The notes under the pieces are model-generated. The model was not told where the DNA came from and made no database searches. It saw only the letters and a list, made by a program, of their open reading frames with translations. 5,620 nucleotides of DNA from a bacterium (GTDB lineage Bacteria > AUK180): assembly GCA_021162505.1 (NCBI GenBank), contig JAGGYO010000270.1:1-5620 (forward strand), in the 5' to 3' direction. Made by a program: the position numbers and the translations under genes. Shown in pieces: positions 1 through 5,559 of this stretch. Every line of letters begins with the position of its first letter. The first letter of the stretch is position 1.

Positions 1-894
1 GTATATGGGATAGTAAAATATTTAAAAGAAAACTATTCCAAAACACCAAGGTCCAAAAATCCAGCCAATATTACAGATTATGCCATAATAAAAGAGTTCG
101 TAAAGGAATTTTTAAAAACAAATAACAAAATTGACAAGGGAAAAAAAGTAGAAAAATATCTTCTCATCATTGATGAGATCAATCGTGGGAATATTTCAAA
201 GATCTTTGGCGAATTGATCACATTGATTGAGCCCGATAAAAGGATGGGAGAAGATCAAGAAATTAGTGTTACCTTGCCATATTCAAAAGAGGAATTTGTA
301 GTTCCACCAAATCTGTACATTATTGGCACAATGAACACTGCTGACCGTTCTATCGCTTTGATTGATACTGCTTTAAGAAGACGATTTGGTTTTGTAGAAA
401 TGATGCCGGATGAAAATCTAATTAACAATGATGATATAGAAGGTATTAATATTAGAAAAATGTTCAAAAAAATAAATGAAAGAATCGAATTTTTATATGA
501 TAGAGATCATACTATTGGCCATTCATATTTGATGAAAGTAAATAATTATAATGATTTATGTGATATAATGGCAAATAAAATAATTCCATTATTGCAAGAA
601 TACTTTTATGATGATTGGGAAAAAATCCAATATGTTTTGGGAGAACATTATTCGCAATTAAAATTAAATAAAAATTGTAATACCTATGAGGATGAGAATA
701 ATAAATCACGCTTTATTCAATCAATATTAGTTCAACCAAAAAATATTCTTGGTGATAATAATAATGATGATTATGAAGATAAACTGATGTTTAGGGTAAA
801 TCCGTTACTTGAAAAAGGAGAAATAGATTCAGAGGCTTTTTTGAAGATATATGAGGAACAATCAAAAAAGGAAAATAACAACGAAAACGAATAA
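1..894 (+). CDS. mcrB: McrB-type GTPase of a McrBC restriction system, 5' partial
   Basis: The reading frame is open from base 1, giving the last 297 residues of an AAA+ GTPase. Counting from the window edge, Walker B is LLIIDEINRG with D58 and E59. The McrB signature MNTADRS is at 111-117, followed by TALRRRFGF at 123-131 with the arginine cluster 126-128. The conserved DRDHTIGHSY block is at 167-176. The distance from Walker B Asp to the NTAD Asn is 54 residues, the same as my recollection of E. coli McrB (279 to 333). The Walker A loop and the N-terminal DNA-binding domain must lie upstream. By family knowledge McrB forms GTP-hydrolysing hexamers that bind modified DNA and translocate, with McrC activating hydrolysis. 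The C-terminal tail is acidic and Asn-rich. The gene overlaps mcrC, so the two are translated from one message. The DNA-binding specificity cannot be judged here. Confidence 0.94.
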   Translation, partial: VYGIVKYLKENYSKTPRSKNPANITDYAIIKEFVKEFLKTNNKIDKGKKVEKYLLIIDEINRGNISKIFGELITLIEPDKRMGEDQEISVTLPYSKEEFVVPPNLYIIGTMNTADRSIALIDTALRRRFGFVEMMPDENLINNDDIEGINIRKMFKKINERIEFLYDRDHTIGHSYLMKVNNYNDLCDIMANKIIPLLQEYFYDDWEKIQYVLGEHYSQLKLNKNCNTYEDENNKSRFIQSILVQPKNILGDNNNDDYEDKLMFRVNPLLEKGEIDSEAFLKIYEEQSKKENNNENE

Positions 895-2239
895 GCATAA
901 AACAATTTGTGAATATGATAAAATTTATTCTTCGGACAATGACGAAGATGTATTTGGAATTTCACAAAAGATTTTTGAACAGTTAGAATATTTTATATTA
1001 GAAAATAAAAAGGGGGATGATGCATTAGAACTCTTAAAAATACGCTCTGAAAAAGCCCATAGAAAGATAATTCAAGCCCAAAACTATGTAGGTATAATCC
1101 AATTTAAAAATGGTTTTACATTAGAAATATTACCAAAAATTTATAAGATCAATAGAAAAAATGAAAAGGAAATAAGGAAACTACTTTTAAAGATGTTAAA
1201 ATATTTAAAAGATTTTCCTTTCAAAACACATAATACTGCTTCATTAAAAAATTATAAAATGCCTCTTTTGGAAATTTTTATTAAGATGTTCCTTGATGAA
1301 GTTGAATTGCTTGTTAAAAGAGGACTTCGTTCAGATTATATTCAATATGAAAATAATGAGAAATTTATGAAAGGCAAACTCTTATTTAATAAACACATTA
1401 AAGAAAATTTTATCCATAAAGAAAGATTTTATGTGGAATATAGTTTATATTCTCAAAATAGACCTGAAAATCGAATCATTAAATCAACATTAAATTTTTT
1501 AAAAGCCATGGTGTATAGTGAAGGTATAAAGAGTCAAATCAAAAAAATTGAATTTATGATGAAAAGCATTGATGAATCCAAAAATATTGATAAAGATTTA
1601 CAAAAATGCAAGAGCAATCGATTGATGCAGCAATATGAAAAGATAATTAATTGGTGCAGAGTTTTTTTGAAGGGCGAAAGTTTTGCCAATTTCACAGGGA
1701 AAAATGTGGTTATATCGCTGCTTTATCCAATGGAAAAGATTTTTGAGGATTTTATTTCAAAAGTTTTGAGAGATACTTTAAACTACCAAGAATATGGTAT
1801 TCAAGGAAAACCCCATAATTACAGATTATTGGAAGCTGAATCTAAAAAAATTTTACTTAAGCCGGATATATTTGTTCAAAATAATGATAACACTATTTAC
1901 TTAATTGATGCGAAATGGAAAATGCTCAATCTCTCAGCTTCCAATTTCGGTCTAAGCATTGCGGATCTTTATCAACTGTACTCTTATGCAAATGTATATT
2001 ACCATAGATTAGACGAGGAAAATCCTCAAATAAAACTTTTTTTAGTTTACCCAATGAATGAAAATTTTAAAGAATCGGTAACACTCAAATATCCTTTTGC
2101 GCCAGTAAACGGTAATAACGACTCTTATAATTTACCGCTAACCCTTGTTCCTATTGATTTAGCATCTTTAAAGGATGGATATACCCAATTCAGAAGTAAT
2201 ATTGAGGAACAATTTAGTAAATTTTTAGAAAGAAAATGA
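851..2239 (+). CDS. mcrC: McrC-type PD-(D/E)XK nuclease subunit of McrBC
   Basis: This 462-residue protein has the McrC family layout. The N-terminal block YVGIIQFKNGFTLEILPKI is at about 79-97, a middle block with GLRSDYIQYENN and KGKLLF is at 158-179, and PENRIIKSTL is at 205-214. The C-terminal nuclease fold shows P338-D339, then D353-A-K355, the PD-(D/E)XK catalytic triad. An acidic helix comes before it (E295, E299, D300), and YQLYSY at 374-379 resembles the motif following the core in many such nucleases. All catalytic residues are present, so the enzyme looks active. E. coli McrC is shorter, at roughly 350 residues. The extra length here includes a charged, Lys-rich N-terminus of about 34 residues. 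The start at 851 is the only early in-frame ATG. It has no strong ribosome site and overlaps mcrB by 44 bp, which implies translational coupling. McrC bridges McrB hexamers and makes the double-strand cut. The stop codon lies inside a repeat. Confidence 0.93.
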   Translation: MRNNQKRKITTKTNKHKTICEYDKIYSSDNDEDVFGISQKIFEQLEYFILENKKGDDALELLKIRSEKAHRKIIQAQNYVGIIQFKNGFTLEILPKIYKINRKNEKEIRKLLLKMLKYLKDFPFKTHNTASLKNYKMPLLEIFIKMFLDEVELLVKRGLRSDYIQYENNEKFMKGKLLFNKHIKENFIHKERFYVEYSLYSQNRPENRIIKSTLNFLKAMVYSEGIKSQIKKIEFMMKSIDESKNIDKDLQKCKSNRLMQQYEKIINWCRVFLKGESFANFTGKNVVISLLYPMEKIFEDFISKVLRDTLNYQEYGIQGKPHNYRLLEAESKKILLKPDIFVQNNDNTIYLIDAKWKMLNLSASNFGLSIADLYQLYSYANVYYHRLDEENPQIKLFLVYPMNENFKESVTLKYPFAPVNGNNDSYNLPLTLVPIDLASLKDGYTQFRSNIEEQFSKFLERK

Positions 2240-2280
2240 GATTCCTACGCAAACTTTGTTTGCTCTGAATGACGGGAAAA
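2237..2280. repeat. Dispersed palindromic repeat, copy A (contains the mcrC stop codon)
   Basis: The repeat reads TGAGATTCCTACGC, then an inner stem GCAAAC (2249-2254) with a TTT loop and GTTTGC (2258-2263), then CTCTGAATGACGGGAAAA. An outer pair ATTC (2241-2244) and GAAT (2267-2270) closes the palindrome. Its first three bases are the mcrC stop codon. The last 14 bases recur exactly in copy B, its first part in fragment C and its last part in fragment D. Elements of the form GATTCC...GGAATGAC are scattered between genes in many bacteria. They are non-coding and of unknown mobility. No T-run follows, so it is not an obvious intrinsic terminator. Confidence 0.75.
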
Positions 2281-2297
2281 AATAAATCAGTGCCAGG

Positions 2298-2313
2298 TTG
2301 ACGCTTTGACGCT
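2298..2313. repeat. Tandem 8-mer TTGACGCT, two copies
   Basis: TTGACGCT occupies 2298-2305 and again 2306-2313 with no gap, in the repeat cluster after mcrC. A second short tandem, CTTTCAAAA at 2360-2368 and 2369-2377, lies nearby. Both look like non-coding debris; I see no function. Confidence 0.5.
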
Positions 2314-2342
2314 TTCAGATTTTATTGATTGGAATTTGAGAA

Positions 2343-2363
2343 AAAGTGAGTGTTTTTCACTTT
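2343..2363. other. Small hairpin in the mcrC downstream region
   Basis: AAAGTGA (2343-2349) and TCACTTT (2357-2363) form a perfect 7-bp stem around a 7-base loop containing TTTT. No T-run follows on the + strand, so terminator activity is doubtful. Confidence 0.4.
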
Positions 2364-2435
2364 CAAAACTTTCAAAAATCAGGGACGGTGTTTTAAATCT
2401 GTTAAATACCTGAGTAATTCCGAGTTGTGAGAATA

Positions 2436-2470
2436 CTGGATTCCGTGTCAAGCACGGAATGACGGGAAAA
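2436..2470. repeat. Dispersed palindromic repeat, copy B
   Basis: A perfect 8-bp stem ATTCCGTG (2440-2447) and CACGGAAT (2453-2460) encloses the loop TCAAG, preceded by CTGG. GAATGACGGGAAAA at 2457-2470 is identical to the end of copy A at 2267-2280. The core resembles the widespread CTGGATTCC...GGAATGAC intergenic palindromes. There is no T-run after it. Confidence 0.75.
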
Positions 2471-2476
2471 TAATGC

Positions 2477-2583
2477 GATTCCTACGCATCGAAAATATTG
2501 TGTCAGGGTGAACCTAAAACATTCGAGGTACTATTCGGAGCCAGGCACACAAGCGAGCCAGGCACCTCCCTCTGAATGACGGG
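2477..2583. repeat. Two halves of a third palindromic repeat (C and D), split by 81 bp
   Basis: GATTCCTACGCA at 2477-2488 is identical to 2240-2251 of copy A. CTCTGAATGACGGG at 2570-2583 is identical to 2263-2276 of copy A. In copy A these pieces are 11 bases apart; here they are 81 bases apart. The simplest reading is one further repeat copy whose middle has been replaced or enlarged. The intervening DNA includes two direct copies of GAGCCAGGCAC. Confidence 0.6.
2538..2565. repeat. Direct 11-bp repeat GAGCCAGGCAC, two copies
   Basis: Identical 11-mers lie at 2538-2548 and 2555-2565, a period of 17 bases, inside the DNA separating fragments C and D. A related string GTGCCAGG lies at 2290-2297. 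Similar GCCAGGCAC strings occur in REP-like elements, but no REP-associated transposase gene is in view. Confidence 0.6.
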
Positions 2584-2749
2584 GGAAATTGAGATTGTGA
2601 CATTTTAAATGTATATTGTGTCGGGGCGTATCTAAATATTCATATTGATAGATATATTTTTGCATTTTCCATAATCAAATAATTGTTTTACTGGTTGACT
2701 GATTAGGGACACACTCTGACCTTTGCAAACTATAAAATCAAGCATAAAA

Positions 2750-2766
2750 TGCACAAAAATTGTGCA
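2750..2766. promoter_or_regulatory. Perfect inverted repeat, possible operator
   Basis: TGCACAA (2750-2756), spacer AAA, TTGTGCA (2760-2766): a perfect 7-bp dyad, 52 bp upstream of the -35 box of the AAA+ gene promoter. The shape suits a dimeric regulator, but no regulator gene is in view and its distance from the promoter is rather large for a repressor. It could instead be chance in AT-rich DNA. Confidence 0.35.
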
Positions 2767-2787
2767 AATTTGTGTAATGGTGTTTTA

Positions 2788-2828
2788 AAGCCCCGTATAA
2801 GTGCTTTAATATAGGGGCTTGACTTTTT
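2788..2828 (+). terminator. Terminator-like hairpin abutting the next promoter
   Basis: AAGCCCC (2788-2794) pairs with GGGGCTT (2814-2820). A bulged G2795 and a further TATA/TATA pairing (2796-2799 with 2810-2813) extend the stem, leaving a 10-base loop. GACTTTTT follows at 2821-2828, with another T5 run at 2834-2838. It would stop transcripts coming from the mcrBC side. The last two bases of the stem are the first two of the following -35 box, so terminator and promoter share sequence. Confidence 0.5.
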
Positions 2829-2847
2829 GATGCTTTTTGATTATAAT
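2819..2847 (+). promoter_or_regulatory. Sigma70-type promoter for the AAA+ ATPase gene
   Basis: TTGACT at 2819-2824 (5 of 6 to consensus) is followed after exactly 17 bases by TATAAT at 2842-2847 (6 of 6). Transcription would begin near 2854, giving a leader of about 40 bases before the ATG at 2894. This is close to an ideal housekeeping promoter, so the ATPase gene is probably expressed independently of mcrBC unless an operator acts on it. Confidence 0.8.
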
Positions 2848-2880
2848 ATAGTATAACAAACAATGGATGAGGTGGAGGCA

Positions 2881-2886
2881 AAGGAG
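2881..2886 (+). promoter_or_regulatory. Ribosome binding site that fixes the AAA+ gene start at 2894
   Basis: AAGGAG at 2881-2886 stands 7 bases before ATG 2894. An in-frame ATG at 2867 also exists, but starting there would translate the ribosome site itself (residues MRWRQRSYT) and leave a leader of only about 13 bases. The start at 2894 is therefore preferred. A third ATG at 2900 is less well spaced. Confidence 0.85.
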
Positions 2887-2893
2887 TTATACT

Positions 2894-4276
2894 ATGTCTA
2901 TGTTTCCAAACCTTGCTTCCCTCATTGACCAGATGCACCAATTTTCCAGACCGCCTCGTGTTAACATGGGGCGAGATCGATACGAAAACGGATCTGATAG
3001 TTCAAAGTTGAAAATTTATATCAACCATTGCATTTCACAAGTCTATTCTAAGGAAGTTCGAGAAACTTTTAAGCAGAAGGGTCCATTTGTATATGCTGCC
3101 CTTGCTTATTTGTTCACTAGTCGCTATGAAAGACTTATGGGCTACAAACCTATTACCGATTTCATTAGGGAAGTATTTCATGGAGACACACAACGGTTGA
3201 GTGAATTTAGGGAAGATGTTGTCAATGGCAAATTACCTATGTTCCAGTTTAAAGATATTCTTTACAAAGATGCTTCTGATAAGATCATGAGTATTAAAAT
3301 AAGAGATGAACTATTTTATTTTATATGCAAGCTGAGTGAAGGTGGTCCTGTTAACTTGAAAGGGAACAGAGAGGCTAATCTTTTAGAGAAGCTCAACCCT
3401 CTTGTGGACATGGAGAGTGTCATAATCCCGGAGAAAAATAAACAAATGATCCTTTCATGTGCAAAAATTGTTGATCCTACTGAAGACTCCCCATATGCAG
3501 GGCTTGAAGAAAAACTTGCTTATGGAAAAGCCAGAGTACTCTTATTTTATGGTCCTCCAGGTACTGGAAAAACAATGAGCACAAGAGCCCTTGCAAAACA
3601 ATTGAACTATCCAATATATCAAGTTAACATTCCAGCAATATTCTCAATGTGGTTAGGGGAGAGTGAAAATAATCTAAAAGAATTATTCGGTGCATTAAAA
3701 AAACTTCCAAGGGAGTCTATTGTTCTTTTTGATGAAGCAGATGCATTAATATCAACAAGAACACTAAGTGGGCATGAGACTTTTCACAGAATGAAGAATA
3801 TATTTTTACAAGAAATTGAAAAAGTAGAAAATATCATTATTCTAACATCAAACTTTGCAGATTCTCTAGATCCAGCGTTAACAAGAAGGATACTAATGAA
3901 AATAAAGTTTGATATTCCTGATGAAGAGTATCGGTTTAAAATATGGGAACAATTCCTACATCAGATCAAAAGCGGGCATACTTTACGAAAAAGTAGTATT
4001 GAAAAACTGGCTGCTCATAAGTTAACTGGTGGTGAAATTAAAAATGTACTATTGAATACTATTAATTGGGTGAGAAATGTTAAATCAAGGGATTCTCAGA
4101 AATTCAATTATAGAGAAATAATGCAATTCGTGGAAATTGAAGAAACGAAAAGTGAGGTTGGTTCAAAGTCAGTAGGTTTTAAAATTGGTGACGGGTCGGT
4201 TAAAGTCAAAGAAAAGAGAAATAAGCCCTCTAAAAAGCACGATAAACCGGAAGAAAAAAAACTTGTGATGAAATAA
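2894..4276 (+). CDS. AAA+ ATPase with an unrecognised N-terminal domain
   Basis: This 460-residue protein is numbered from ATG 2894. Residues 1 to about 195 form a mostly helical N-terminal region that I do not recognise. The ATPase core follows: Walker A GPPGTGKT at 220-227, a pore-loop-like segment MWLGESENN near 254-262, Walker B IVLFDEADAL with D280 and E281, sensor 1 TSN at 318-320, arginine finger region DPALTRRI with R331 and R332, and a sensor-2 region LTGGEIKN at 377-384. All catalytic parts are intact, so it should hydrolyse ATP as a ring. The core resembles classical AAA remodelling ATPases of the CDC48/FtsH/SpoVK type. The last 30 or so residues are rich in Lys and Glu and look disordered. 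There is no signal peptide or clear membrane helix. It has its own promoter and ribosome site. It sits beside mcrBC but is not part of that operon. Substrate and role are unknown; a defence-associated or protein-remodelling ATPase is a guess from context. Confidence 0.9.
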   Translation: MSMFPNLASLIDQMHQFSRPPRVNMGRDRYENGSDSSKLKIYINHCISQVYSKEVRETFKQKGPFVYAALAYLFTSRYERLMGYKPITDFIREVFHGDTQRLSEFREDVVNGKLPMFQFKDILYKDASDKIMSIKIRDELFYFICKLSEGGPVNLKGNREANLLEKLNPLVDMESVIIPEKNKQMILSCAKIVDPTEDSPYAGLEEKLAYGKARVLLFYGPPGTGKTMSTRALAKQLNYPIYQVNIPAIFSMWLGESENNLKELFGALKKLPRESIVLFDEADALISTRTLSGHETFHRMKNIFLQEIEKVENIIILTSNFADSLDPALTRRILMKIKFDIPDEEYRFKIWEQFLHQIKSGHTLRKSSIEKLAAHKLTGGEIKNVLLNTINWVRNVKSRDSQKFNYREIMQFVEIEETKSEVGSKSVGFKIGDGSVKVKEKRNKPSKKHDKPEEKKLVMK

Positions 4277-4296
4277 TGAAAAGCAATATAGTAACC

Positions 4297-4302
4297 AAGG
4301 AG
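4297..4302 (+). promoter_or_regulatory. Ribosome-site-like AAGGAG without a gene
   Basis: AAGGAG lies 20 bases after the stop of the AAA+ gene, in the position expected for the next gene of an operon. No ATG or GTG reading frame of useful length follows. Eight bases later the heptamer repeat begins. It may be the stub of a lost downstream partner, or chance. Confidence 0.3.
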
Positions 4303-4309
4303 CACTAAA

Positions 4310-4337
4310 GACAATTGACAATGGACAATTGAGAATT
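4310..4337. repeat. Heptamer tandem repeat, unit GACAATT, four copies
   Basis: Four head-to-tail 7-mers: GACAATT, GACAATG, GACAATT, GAGAATT, followed by a decayed fifth unit (GAGATAT). Heptamer arrays of this kind occur between genes in many bacteria and tend to change copy number by slippage. It contains TTGACA (4315-4320) and is followed by TATAAT (4342-4347). Those two are 21 bases apart, too far for a good promoter, but loss of one heptamer would bring them to 14. Confidence 0.75.
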
Positions 4338-4359
4338 GAGATATAATGAAAGAAAAAAC

Positions 4360-4388
4360 TTGCATTTTAAAAAAGTGTTTAGTACAAT
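4360..4388 (+). promoter_or_regulatory. Probable promoter of the transposase gene
   Basis: TTGCAT at 4360-4365 and TACAAT at 4383-4388 (5 of 6) are separated by 17 bases. Transcription would begin near 4395, so the message starts just ahead of the hairpin at 4404-4431 and has a leader of about 44 bases. The -35 box is weak (3 of 6). If the left end of the insertion sequence falls between the two boxes, a different -35 would be used after each insertion or on the excised circle. Confidence 0.5.
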
Positions 4389-4403
4389 ATTAAAAAAGAA
4401 GGC

Positions 4404-4431
4404 CCTCCTTGAAGAGTGGTCTTCAAGGAGG
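4404..4431 (+). promoter_or_regulatory. Perfect hairpin sequestering the transposase ribosome site
   Basis: CCTCCTTGAAGA (4404-4415), loop GTGG, TCTTCAAGGAGG (4420-4431): a perfect 12-bp stem with a 4-base loop. The ribosome site AAGGAGG (4425-4431) is the end of the 3' arm and is fully paired with CCTCCTT. The ATG at 4439 follows 7 bases after it. In an RNA that contains both arms the site would be hidden, keeping transposase output low. Other insertion sequences are known to use such structures against transcripts entering from outside. It has no T-run and is unlikely to be a terminator. Confidence 0.8.
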
Positions 4432-4438
4432 TAGACTT

Positions 4439-5476
4439 ATGTTATACATTGGACTAGATACTCACAAGCCTTTCAGTTATTGTACCATTTTAGATGAAAA
4501 TGGTCAAACTATTTTTAGCCAAAAAATTCCTCATGACGAAAGAGTGTACAAAAAGTTATTTTTAGAGGAATTTAAAGAAGAGAAGATCGCCACGGTAGAA
4601 GGAGGTTATAACTGGGGTGTAGTCTATGACCTTTTAACTTCAATAGGGATAAAAACAAAAGTAGGTAATCCGTTGAAGATAAAATCCATAGCATCCGCAA
4701 AGATAAAAACAGACAAAAGAGATTCTGAGACCTTGGCTTTTCTATTAAAAGCGGACTTAATCCCCGCAATATACATACCACCAAAAGAAACAAGAGAATT
4801 GAAGTATGTATTAAGAGAAAGAGCATCAATATCAAGAGAGATCACAAGAACAAAGAATAAGATGCACAATCTATTAACTCGGAATAAAGTTTATTTAGAA
4901 CAATCAGATATATTCGGGAAAACCGGAAGAGAGATTATTGACAAATTAAAATTGCCAAAACATTCGGCATTTAATTTAAAACACAATTTAACCAGTTTAG
5001 ATGAGAAAGAAAAAGAGATAAAGGAATATAACAAATATTTAAAAAAATATGTTGGAAGAGAAGAAAATTATAAACTGTTAAGAACAATTCCCGGAATAGG
5101 TGCTATTCTTGCTCCACTGATAGCCCTTGAAATATCTGATATAAAAAGGTTTCCTGATGCCCAGCATTTTGCCTCATATTGTGGACTTGTACCAAGTGTC
5201 TATTCCACCAATAAAACAATAAGAATGGGACACTTAATACGGGGGTGTAATAAACATTTGAAAACAGCATTAGTTGAAGCCAGCTGGGTTGCCATTAGGC
5301 ATTCACTATACTTTAAACATTATTTTAATAAATTAAAATATAAAAAATCAAAACATAAGAATGTTGCAATAGCAGGAGTTGCAAGAAAAATGGCAGAGGT
5401 AATTTATAATATGCTAAAAGAGAAAAGACCCTATGAAGAAAGAACTCCGAAAAGTTTATATGAGTTTAAAAAATAA
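4439..5476 (+). CDS. IS110-family DEDD transposase (RNA-guided recombinase family)
   Basis: A full-length 345-residue transposase. The N-terminal RuvC-like domain opens with IGLDTHK, giving D7, then E54 in TVEGGYNW, and D92 and D95 in KTDKRD, the DEDD metal-binding set. A charged helical linker covers about 115-205. The C-terminal Transposase_20 domain begins with LLRTIPGIGAILAPLIALEI (213-232) and contains FASYCGLVPSVYS (244-256) and the basic GHLIRGCNKHLKTAL segment (264-278). S256 is the likely nucleophile. The usual Ser-Gly at this place reads S-T-N here, which deserves an alignment. By family knowledge these enzymes excise a circle and reinsert using a bridge RNA encoded in the element's non-coding end. 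The start at ATG 4439 is chosen because it has AAGGAGG 7 bases upstream and the protein begins directly with the catalytic strand. A TTG at 4409 in the same frame lies in the hairpin and would translate the ribosome site. Confidence 0.93.
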   Translation: MLYIGLDTHKPFSYCTILDENGQTIFSQKIPHDERVYKKLFLEEFKEEKIATVEGGYNWGVVYDLLTSIGIKTKVGNPLKIKSIASAKIKTDKRDSETLAFLLKADLIPAIYIPPKETRELKYVLRERASISREITRTKNKMHNLLTRNKVYLEQSDIFGKTGREIIDKLKLPKHSAFNLKHNLTSLDEKEKEIKEYNKYLKKYVGREENYKLLRTIPGIGAILAPLIALEISDIKRFPDAQHFASYCGLVPSVYSTNKTIRMGHLIRGCNKHLKTALVEASWVAIRHSLYFKHYFNKLKYKKSKHKNVAIAGVARKMAEVIYNMLKEKRPYEERTPKSLYEFKK

Positions 5477-5494
5477 ATAAAATGAATAAAATAA

Positions 5495-5557
5495 TGGACT
5501 GCCCTGTACTAACTCTAACTTATAACAAAGTAGTTGTAGTTGAGATTAGGGAGTCCA
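5495..5557 (+). ncRNA. Long stem-loop with internal loop, candidate bridge-RNA domain 1
   Basis: The outer stem is TGGACT (5495-5500), one bulged G, then CCCT (5502-5505), pairing with AGGG (5548-5551) and AGTCCA (5552-5557). An internal loop follows, with GTACT (5506-5510) on one side and GAGATT (5542-5547) on the other. The inner stem AACTCTAACT (5511-5520) pairs with AGTTGTAGTT (5532-5541) with one mismatch and one G-U, and the loop is 5521-5531. A stem, internal loop and second stem is the architecture of the target- and donor-binding loops of IS110 bridge RNAs. It starts 19 bases after the transposase stop. There is no T-run, so it does not look like a terminator. Confidence 0.5.
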
Positions 5558-5559
5558 CG

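Larger units (their letters stand above)
2240..2866. other. Gene-free region of about 630 bp between mcrC and the AAA+ gene
   Basis: No reading frame here has family-like sequence, a ribosome site or meaningful length on either strand. The left part (2240-2590) is a patchwork of short palindromes and direct repeats and is visibly richer in G and C. The right part (2590-2866) is AT-rich. It carries a small palindrome ACATTT-T-AAATGT at 2600-2612, the string GGGACACACTCTGACC near 2706, an inverted repeat at 2750-2766, a terminator-like hairpin and a promoter. It separates two transcription units and seems to be a landing place for small repeats rather than a decayed gene. Confidence 0.7.

Noticed and set aside
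2440..2466. Copy B hairpin considered as an intrinsic terminator for mcrBC
   Set aside because: The stem is strong but is followed by GACGGGAAAA, with no T-run on the + strand.
2237..2583. Repeat cluster considered as a CRISPR array
   Set aside because: The copies are unequal, palindromic in different ways and irregularly spaced, with no regular spacers and no cas genes in view.
2863..2928. A 21-codon reading frame (MDEVEAKELYYV...) overlapping the start of the AAA+ gene
   Set aside because: It would have a leader of only about 9 bases and no ribosome site, and it overlaps the well-supported start at 2894; most likely chance.
2738..2941. A minus-strand frame of 67 codons across the promoter region
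   Set aside because: It runs across the + strand promoter, ribosome site and the first codons of the AAA+ gene, and the protein resembles no family.
4315..4347. TTGACA with TATAAT as a second promoter before the transposase
   Set aside because: The spacer is 21 bases, well outside the usual 16-18; the pair at 4360-4388 is better spaced.
4346..4393. A 15-codon reading frame (MKEKTCILKKCLVQY) before the transposase
   Set aside because: No ribosome site, very AT-rich, and it lies across the predicted promoter boxes.
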